A stretch of DNA of 64,000 bases from positions 62,001 through 126,000 of the forward strand of contig PIVX01000001.1 of the NCBI GenBank assembly GCA_003353785.1, given 5' to 3'. The translations under genes were made by a program, and so were the position numbers. This DNA comes from Gammaproteobacteria bacterium (GTDB lineage Bacteria; Pseudomonadota; Gammaproteobacteria; PIVX01). The notes below the pieces were generated by a model, which saw only the letters and a program-made list of their open reading frames with translations, made no database searches and was not told the origin of the DNA. Below, piece by piece: positions 58,304-64,000 of this stretch. How positions within the stretch are numbered: position 1 is the first letter of the stretch; every line of letters starts with the position of its first letter.

Positions 58304-59099
58304 ATATAACTCCAATAAGAAAAATTTTTTATTATTATTTATATATACAATAACTTCAGTTGGTTGTTCAAGCACAAAAACCATCGCAAGTGATGGCCCT
58401 CCTGAAAAACATATCAATGCAAGTAAAATACCTAATGCTAAACCCAAATATGAGCCTTATTCATCTTCAGGGAATCCTCCATTCTATACAGTTAATAATA
58501 AAAAATATATCGTTCATAAAACAGCTCATAACTTTCATCAACAAGGTATTGCTTCATGGTATGGTACAAAATTTCATGGAAAAAAAACTTCAAATGGAGA
58601 AACTTATAATATGCTTGCTATGACTGCCGCACATAAAATATTACCAATACCTACTTATTTAAAAGTTACAAATTTAGATAACAATAAACAAGTAATTGTG
58701 CGTATAAATGATCGGGGGCCATTTATAGGCAATAGGATTATTGATCTTTCTTATGTTGCAGCTAAGAAACTCGGAATGTTAAAAAAAGGTACTGCTAGAG
58801 TATATTTAGAGGCAATATCATCACCGAATACCGAATCTAAACAAACAACTACGGTAACTAGATTAAAACATATATATTTACAGTTAGGAGCATTTAAAAA
58901 GGCTGAAAAAGCTATAAATTTTGCTAATAAAATCAGAAAAAACATTAACTATACTATAACTACACACTTAGAGAATTTAAATAATATCAATATATATAAA
59001 ACTCTAGCAGGCCCCATACCATCAATTGATGATGTTGAATCAATTGCCATAAATATAGAAAAACATACTAAAATTAGGCCTCTGATGATTATGAAATAA
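58293..59099 (+). CDS. rlpA: Septal ring lytic transglycosylase RlpA family lipoprotein
   Basis: A 268-residue protein with a lipoprotein signal (ITSVGCSS, acceptor cysteine near residue 25), a double-psi beta-barrel RlpA domain (GIASWYGTKFHGKKTSNGETYN, AAHKILPIPTYLKVTNLDN, RINDRGPFIGNRIIDLSYVAA) and a C-terminal SPOR domain from about residue 190 (LQLGAFKKAEKA). RlpA cuts glycan strands that lack stem peptides. It sits between rodA and dacA, as in E. coli. Confidence 0.95.
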   Translation: MNIKYNSNKKNFLLLFIYTITSVGCSSTKTIASDGPPEKHINASKIPNAKPKYEPYSSSGNPPFYTVNNKKYIVHKTAHNFHQQGIASWYGTKFHGKKTSNGETYNMLAMTAAHKILPIPTYLKVTNLDNNKQVIVRINDRGPFIGNRIIDLSYVAAKKLGMLKKGTARVYLEAISSPNTESKQTTTVTRLKHIYLQLGAFKKAEKAINFANKIRKNINYTITTHLENLNNINIYKTLAGPIPSIDDVESIAINIEKHTKIRPLMIMK

Positions 59100-59182
59100 C
59101 ATCAGAAATTGTATTGTTGTGCTTGTTCAAGGCTTTATGCTAAAATTGTTTTCGATTATAACCTACTTTTAAGAATCGCATA

Positions 59183-60379
59183 ATGAACAAAATTATCTTA
59201 CATCTATTTTTTTCAATCCTATTAGTATCCACACTAACCAATAGTTCGGCTCTTAAGCATATTAATAAATCTAGTAAATCTCAACAAACATTCATTCCTA
59301 ATCCCCCTACCGTTAAAGCAACCTCGTATATAATTATAGATGCTAATAGCGACACTATTATTGCTGAAAAGAACAGTCATACTTTAAAAGGGCCAGCAAG
59401 CCTAACAAAAATGCTTTCTTTGTATGTAATTTCTGATTATTTAACACGGGGAGAAATAAATCTTGACGATCAAGTAAAAATTTCCACTAGGGCTTGGAAG
59501 ACTGGCGGATCAAGAACGTTTGTAAAAGAGGGTCAGTATGTAAGTGTAGAAAGTTTAATTAAAGGAGTTATAGTACAATCAGGAAATGATGCATGTATAG
59601 CACTAGCCGAACATATTGCAGGCAATACAGATGCTTTCGTAAGCTTAATGAATCAACAAGCAAAAATACTAGGAATGAGTAATAGTCATTTTACTGATCC
59701 CATTGGCATGCCCCATGAAAAGCAAAAGAGTACGGCTTATGATCTTGCTATATTAACAAAAGCACTTATAAAAAATTACCCACAGTTCTATCATTGGTAC
59801 CAACAGAAATGGTTTACCTTTAATGATATAAAACAGGCTAATCGTAATAGGCTTCTTTGGCGTTTAAATTATATTGACGGAGTAAAAACTGGTCATACTA
59901 AAACAGCTGGATATTCACAAGCAAGTTCTGGAGTAAAAAATGGCATGCGACTGATTGTAGTAGCACTTGGTTCAAGTTCAGATGAGTCTAGAGCTCAAGA
60001 TGGTAAAAAACTTTTTACCTATGCATATAGATTTTTTGAGTCGCATTCTTTGTATGAAGAGAATAAAAAAATTAGCCAAACAAGAGTTTGGTACGGGAAA
60101 AAACCTAATATAGCCGTTGGCGTAGGTAATGATTTATATATAACTATCCCTTCTGGAACATATAAGAGTCTTAAAGCAAAACTAAAAATTAATAAAAACA
60201 TAAAGGCTCCTGTTAAAAAACGGCAAGTTATTGGCCAACTAGAAATTTCTTTTGATGACAATATCATTCATACTAATTCTATTATTGCCTTAGAAGACAG
60301 TGATGTTGGGAATATTGGTACAAGAATATTAGATTCAATTAAATACGCTTTTCACAGTTTAAGTAGTAAATTCACATAA
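59183..60379 (+). CDS. dacA: D-alanyl-D-alanine carboxypeptidase (PBP5/6 type)
   Basis: A 398-residue periplasmic PBP with a signal peptide (to about residue 25). The active-site motifs are SLTKM (SxxK), SGND (SxN) and KTGHT (KTG), and a C-terminal domain plus an amphipathic anchor (LDSIKYAFHSLSSKF) follow. It trims the terminal D-Ala from peptidoglycan stem peptides. It is followed by lipB; ybeD, which lies between them in E. coli, is missing. Confidence 0.96.
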   Translation: MNKIILHLFFSILLVSTLTNSSALKHINKSSKSQQTFIPNPPTVKATSYIIIDANSDTIIAEKNSHTLKGPASLTKMLSLYVISDYLTRGEINLDDQVKISTRAWKTGGSRTFVKEGQYVSVESLIKGVIVQSGNDACIALAEHIAGNTDAFVSLMNQQAKILGMSNSHFTDPIGMPHEKQKSTAYDLAILTKALIKNYPQFYHWYQQKWFTFNDIKQANRNRLLWRLNYIDGVKTGHTKTAGYSQASSGVKNGMRLIVVALGSSSDESRAQDGKKLFTYAYRFFESHSLYEENKKISQTRVWYGKKPNIAVGVGNDLYITIPSGTYKSLKAKLKINKNIKAPVKKRQVIGQLEISFDDNIIHTNSIIALEDSDVGNIGTRILDSIKYAFHSLSSKFT

Positions 60380-60395
60380 TATCTAATATTTATAT

Positions 60396-61037
60396 ATGGA
60401 AAACCTTATAATAAAATCTCTAGGTTTAGTGCCATATCATAAATCATGGAAGTTAATGAAAGAATTTACTATAAAAAGAAAGACAGATGTTCAAGATGAA
60501 GTATGGTTACTAGAACATACTCCAATATTCACCCTAGGATATAATGGAGACACTAGCCATCTTATAAAACCATCTTCTATTCCTATTACTAAAAGTGACA
60601 GAGGCGGGAACATAACTTATCATGCCCCAGGACAATTAGTAGGATATTTATTAGTCGATTTAAAAAGGAAAAATTTAAGAATTCATGATCTAGTTAGAAC
60701 AACGGAAAATTTAATAATAAATACTCTAAAAGATTATTCTATACAAAGCCATACTATAAAAAAAGCCCCGGGAGTTTACGTTGAAGGAGCAAAGATTTGT
60801 TCACTTGGCTTTAGAATAAAAAATGGTTGTAGCTATCATGGTTTTGCTTTAAATATAAATATGGATCTAGAACCATTTAGTTATATTAATCCATGTGGAC
60901 TAGAAGGTATAAAAATCACCCAAATTAAATTTTTTGTACAAAATATAGACATTGAAAATGTTCAAAATAAAATTATATTAAACCTTGAACAAGATTTTGG
61001 TTATACTAATATTGATATAAAAAAGTACAATACCTAG
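60396..61037 (+). CDS. lipB: Octanoyltransferase LipB
   Basis: A 213-residue enzyme that moves octanoyl from acyl carrier protein to lipoate-dependent enzymes. Motifs: [17 protein letters not shown], the lysine in [11 protein letters not shown] and the catalytic cysteine in NPCGLEG. The C-terminus is near normal. lipA starts one base after its stop. Confidence 0.96.
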   Translation: MENLIIKSLGLVPYHKSWKLMKEFTIKRKTDVQDEVWLLEHTPIFTLGYNGDTSHLIKPSSIPITKSDRGGNITYHAPGQLVGYLLVDLKRKNLRIHDLVRTTENLIINTLKDYSIQSHTIKKAPGVYVEGAKICSLGFRIKNGCSYHGFALNINMDLEPFSYINPCGLEGIKITQIKFFVQNIDIENVQNKIILNLEQDFGYTNIDIKKYNT

Positions 61038-61038
61038 C

Positions 61039-61983
61039 ATGAAAAATGATATCTCGAAAAAATTAAGAGCACAAGAAAAACTAGCAAGGATCCCTGTTAA
61101 AATCTTGCCGACAGAAAATCCTCTACCTAAACCAGATTGGATTAGAATTAAACTACCTAACTCTGAAAATATTCAAAAATTGAAGGATATATTTAATAGT
61201 AAAAAATTAGTTACTGTATGTGAAGAAGCTAGCTGTCCTAACTTAGCAGAATGTTATAATAAAGGAACAGCTACTTTTATGATCATGGGAGACTTATGCA
61301 CAAGAAGATGCAGTTTCTGCGACGTAGCTCATGGTAAACCTAAACCATTAAATGAAAATGAGCCACATGAACTTGCAATAGCAATAAAACAAATGAAATT
61401 GAAATATATAGTTATAACATCTGTCGATAGAGACGATCTAAAAGATGGAGGAGCACAACATTTTGCTAATTGCATAAACGAAATTAGAAAAAGCAATCCT
61501 GAAATCAAAATAGAAATTTTAGTTCCAGATTTTCGTGGCCGTATGGAAAAAGCTTTAAGTATATTGGTAAAAAACCCAGCTGATGTATTTAACCATAATA
61601 TAGAAACAGTGCCTAGGCTATATAAACAAGCTAGACCGGGATCCGATTACCAATGGTCACTAAATTTATTAAAAAAGCATAAAGAGCTTTCTGCAAATAT
61701 ACCTACTAAATCAGGCATTATGGTTGGTCTAGGTGAAACTAAAGATGAAATAATCGAAGTTTTATATGATCTGAGAAAGCATAATGTTAATATGGTTACT
61801 ATTGGACAATACCTGTCACCCAGTAAATATCATATGCCAGTATCAAGATACGTCACCCCACAAGAATTCAAACAACTAGAATCATTATGCTATGAAATAG
61901 AATTTACTCATGTAGCAAGTGGCCCATTGGTTCGCTCATCATACCATGCTGATAAACAAGCATCTGGAGAACATGTTTCATAA
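61039..61983 (+). CDS. lipA: Lipoyl synthase LipA
   Basis: A 314-residue radical-SAM enzyme that inserts two sulfurs into the octanoyl groups placed by LipB. The auxiliary cluster motif is [12 protein letters not shown], the radical-SAM motif is CTRRCSFC, and the conserved RSSYHAD serine motif lies near the C-terminus. Normal length. Its stop overlaps the ATG of the next gene. Confidence 0.98.
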   Translation: MKNDISKKLRAQEKLARIPVKILPTENPLPKPDWIRIKLPNSENIQKLKDIFNSKKLVTVCEEASCPNLAECYNKGTATFMIMGDLCTRRCSFCDVAHGKPKPLNENEPHELAIAIKQMKLKYIVITSVDRDDLKDGGAQHFANCINEIRKSNPEIKIEILVPDFRGRMEKALSILVKNPADVFNHNIETVPRLYKQARPGSDYQWSLNLLKKHKELSANIPTKSGIMVGLGETKDEIIEVLYDLRKHNVNMVTIGQYLSPSKYHMPVSRYVTPQEFKQLESLCYEIEFTHVASGPLVRSSYHADKQASGEHVS

Positions 61984-63425
61984 TGAGTGATATATTAGAT
62001 TTCATTATTGCGTGGACAACAGTTAATAATGAATGGGCTCTACTAATTATATTCACAGTTGCATTATGTGAATCTTTAGCAATAATTGGAATAATATTTC
62101 CTGGTAGTGGAATTCTTGCTGCCATTGGATTACTGATAGGAACTGGCTCTATACCTCTATATCCAGCCCTAATCTTTGCTGCTCTTGGAGCCATTCTAGG
62201 AGATTTATTAAGCTTTTTACTAGGTAGATTTTATAAAGATACTATTTTTGCTAAATGGCCTTTTTATTATTTCCCTAAAGCTATAAAAAAAGGAGAAGAT
62301 TTTTTTATTAATCATGGCAAGAAAAGTCTCTTTACTGCTAGATTTGTCGGACCAGTACGCCCTATTGTTCCACTAATAGCAGGAACAATGAGAATGGATT
62401 TGAAACCATTCTTGTTAACCGATATATTATCAGGAATATTGTGGGCTCCTGTATACATGTTACCAGGAGCATTTATAGCTTTCACAGGATTTACTTTTAA
62501 ATTTAATACTAAAGCTATAATCTATTACGGCTTTATAATACTTATAGTCTTGTTAATATCCTTTTGGTTATACAGAATATTTATTCAAAAAATTATCCAT
62601 AGAATTGACAAATTGATATTAAAAATTTGGGTAAAACAAAAACCCCATAAAATTTCTTTAATGAAATTCAACGTGCCTATAGAGCATGACAGTAGCAAAA
62701 CTCCAGATCTACTAATTTGGGGGTTTATAATGTTAAGCCTATTTATTTTTATTATCCATGAAATAATTACAAGCGGCTTTTTAACACAATGGAACACATC
62801 TTTATTATTAGCATGCCAAAAAGCAGATTTTGGAGACTGGAAAAAATATATAGTAATGTATACTTTGCTTGCAGAACCTATTGTAATGATTAGTCTATAT
62901 TTGATTATACTAAGTTATTTTATTATTTCTAGAAACATAAATTTTTCCATCTTGTGGTTTATTAATGGAGCAATAGCTGGAGGAGGAACATATATTTTAA
63001 AATATATGTTTAATATCCAAAGACCTCCAGGAATATCTTTGAGAGATACCGCATCATTCCCTAGCTCACATACTACTTTGACTATAGCAATCTTAGGTTA
63101 TATCTACTTCCTAGTAACCACTAAAAAGATGGCTCAACCTATCTTTATAATTCTTACTGCCATCATATTAACTATGGCAACCAGCCGCATATTGTTGTCA
63201 GCACATTGGTTAACCGATGTCCTAGGAGGGCTAACATGGGGATTTAGTTGTTTATTTATTAATGCTGCTTTAATACAAGGAATTCATTTAACGAGAAAAG
63301 AAAAATTTTCTATTATTATAATATCAATTATTACTATTTTAATATTATGGTTATACCAAATTATATTTAATCTTGACAATCAAGTTCACAATTACGTCTT
63401 AAATTTTAAGGGAGGGCAAAACTAA
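61983..63425 (+). CDS. DedA-family/PAP2-phosphatase fusion membrane protein
   Basis: A 480-residue membrane protein with two parts. Residues about 1-210 are a DedA/VTT domain (IFPGSGILAAIGLLIG, ALGAILGDLLSFLLGRF, FTARFVGPVRPIVPLIAG), a family of lipid scramblases or flippases. Residues about 270-450 are a PAP2 phosphatase with all three motifs: K-x6-RP in KYMFNIQRP, PSSH, and SRILLSAHWLTD. Such fusions occur in other gammaproteobacteria and suggest coupled lipid-phosphate turnover, for example of undecaprenyl pyrophosphate. It overlaps lipA by one base. Confidence 0.9.
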   Translation: MSDILDFIIAWTTVNNEWALLIIFTVALCESLAIIGIIFPGSGILAAIGLLIGTGSIPLYPALIFAALGAILGDLLSFLLGRFYKDTIFAKWPFYYFPKAIKKGEDFFINHGKKSLFTARFVGPVRPIVPLIAGTMRMDLKPFLLTDILSGILWAPVYMLPGAFIAFTGFTFKFNTKAIIYYGFIILIVLLISFWLYRIFIQKIIHRIDKLILKIWVKQKPHKISLMKFNVPIEHDSSKTPDLLIWGFIMLSLFIFIIHEIITSGFLTQWNTSLLLACQKADFGDWKKYIVMYTLLAEPIVMISLYLIILSYFIISRNINFSILWFINGAIAGGGTYILKYMFNIQRPPGISLRDTASFPSSHTTLTIAILGYIYFLVTTKKMAQPIFIILTAIILTMATSRILLSAHWLTDVLGGLTWGFSCLFINAALIQGIHLTRKEKFSIIIISIITILILWLYQIIFNLDNQVHNYVLNFKGGQN

Positions 63426-63445
63426 AATCTAAGGTAAATCTTTAT

Positions 63446-64000
63446 TTATCTTAAAATGTAAGAAAATCCTGCCCTAAAAACCAAGCTAGTATTTAAAATT
63501 TCACCTTGCACATACCCCCTAGTTTTATAGCCAACAATAGTATTTAAACCAAAATCTCTATTAAATTTATATCCTAATTTTACAGCCATTAAACTGCCTA
63601 TTTTCCTTTTAGCACCACGTAAATAACTACTATATAGCTCCGGTTGCAGCCATGTGAAAATTTTAGCCCCGACACTTAATCTTCGGTAAACTCTTATTAA
63701 CCCTGACTCTATACCAAAAGTATAATAGCTTTGGTTAGCAGTCTTTCCTCCTTGAATTGTTAACACAAAATCATATTTATCATATGATAAATAATTCTGT
63801 AATTGGGTAGATATACCATAAGGAGCTAACACCGTTCTAATTCTTGGAAGATAACGAAATTTATCTATATTAATCACGGGGATCTTTAACCTAGAATTAC
63901 CAGTAAAAATGTAATTCATATTAGCATACACAGAATACCAAAGAAGCGGATCAAATAAGCTAATATACATTCCTCTTTGTAGATCACTATTCTTTAGTAC
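63446..64000 (-). CDS. Predicted beta-barrel-like protein, C-terminal part
   Basis: The minus-strand frame is open to the edge of the window, so the start is outside it; at least 184 residues are visible. The sequence alternates short strands with aromatics and glycines (YTFGIESGLIRVYRRLSVGAKIF, IGSLMAVKLGYKF, LNTIVGYKTRGYVQ) and ends in a strand with phenylalanine and tyrosine (FRAGFSYILR), as in outer-membrane barrels. I recognise no family. Confidence 0.5.
   Translation of the reverse strand, partial: VLKNSDLQRGMYISLFDPLLWYSVYANMNYIFTGNSRLKIPVINIDKFRYLPRIRTVLAPYGISTQLQNYLSYDKYDFVLTIQGGKTANQSYYTFGIESGLIRVYRRLSVGAKIFTWLQPELYSSYLRGAKRKIGSLMAVKLGYKFNRDFGLNTIVGYKTRGYVQGEILNTSLVFRAGFSYILR

Overview
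The window looks like chromosomal DNA of an AT-rich, host-associated gammaproteobacterium. GC content is roughly 30% by eye and gene starts and ends often overlap. The housekeeping genes and their order are gammaproteobacterial: dnaX-ybaB-recR next to the 4.5S RNA gene, ffh-rpsP-rimM-trmD-rplS, rlmD-relA, mreBCD-yhdP-tldD-pmbA, and a long block miaB-phoH-ybeY-corC-lnt-(ybeL)-leuS-lptE-holA-rsfS-rlmH-mrdA-mrdB-rlpA-dacA-lipB-lipA that follows the E. coli order. GatCAB argues against Enterobacterales. An inverse autotransporter, a PagL-like lipid A deacylase, a possible OTU-type effector and degraded insertion sequences fit an intracellular lifestyle such as that of Legionellales relatives. The order-level placement is inference. 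REGION BY REGION: 1-3.1 kb holds the end of an ornithine-cyclodeaminase-like gene, an SRPBCC and MarR gene pair, an alternative oxidase, a TnpB remnant and an acetyltransferase. 3.2-11.4 kb holds the 4.5S RNA, replication/repair genes, SRP and ribosome biogenesis genes, a prepilin, Ogt and a drug/metabolite exporter. 11.4-19.3 kb is an accessory region: predicted outer-membrane barrels, a PagL-like deacylase, an exported protein ending in a CaaX-like box, an IS91-family transposase broken into two pieces in swapped order, and an inverse autotransporter with coiled-coil tandem repeats. 19.3-22.6 kb is rlmD-relA. 22.6-24.6 kb holds a DUF4396 protein, a small unknown protein and an orphan PapD-like chaperone. 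24.8-33.6 kb (minus strand) is mreBCD-yhdP-tldD-pmbA. 33.9-38.5 kb is gatCAB and an MFS transporter. 38.5-63.4 kb is the long conserved block, interrupted by an exported orphan between miaB and phoH, by a 4.6-kb accessory insertion between holA and rsfS where nadD is normally found, and by a prepilin gene between mrdA and mrdB. The window ends in a partial minus-strand barrel-like gene. HOW THE GENES WORK TOGETHER: the core genes cover rod-shape morphogenesis (MreBCD, PBP2, RodA, RlpA, DacA), outer-membrane assembly and lipoprotein maturation (LptE, Lnt, YhdP), translation and ribosome maturation (GatCAB, LeuRS, MiaB, YbeY, RsfS, RlmH, RimM, TrmD, RlmD), SRP targeting (4.5S RNA and Ffh) and lipoate synthesis (LipB then LipA). 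The accessory genes are mostly predicted surface, exported or effector-like proteins. I saw no rRNA, tRNA or CRISPR array.
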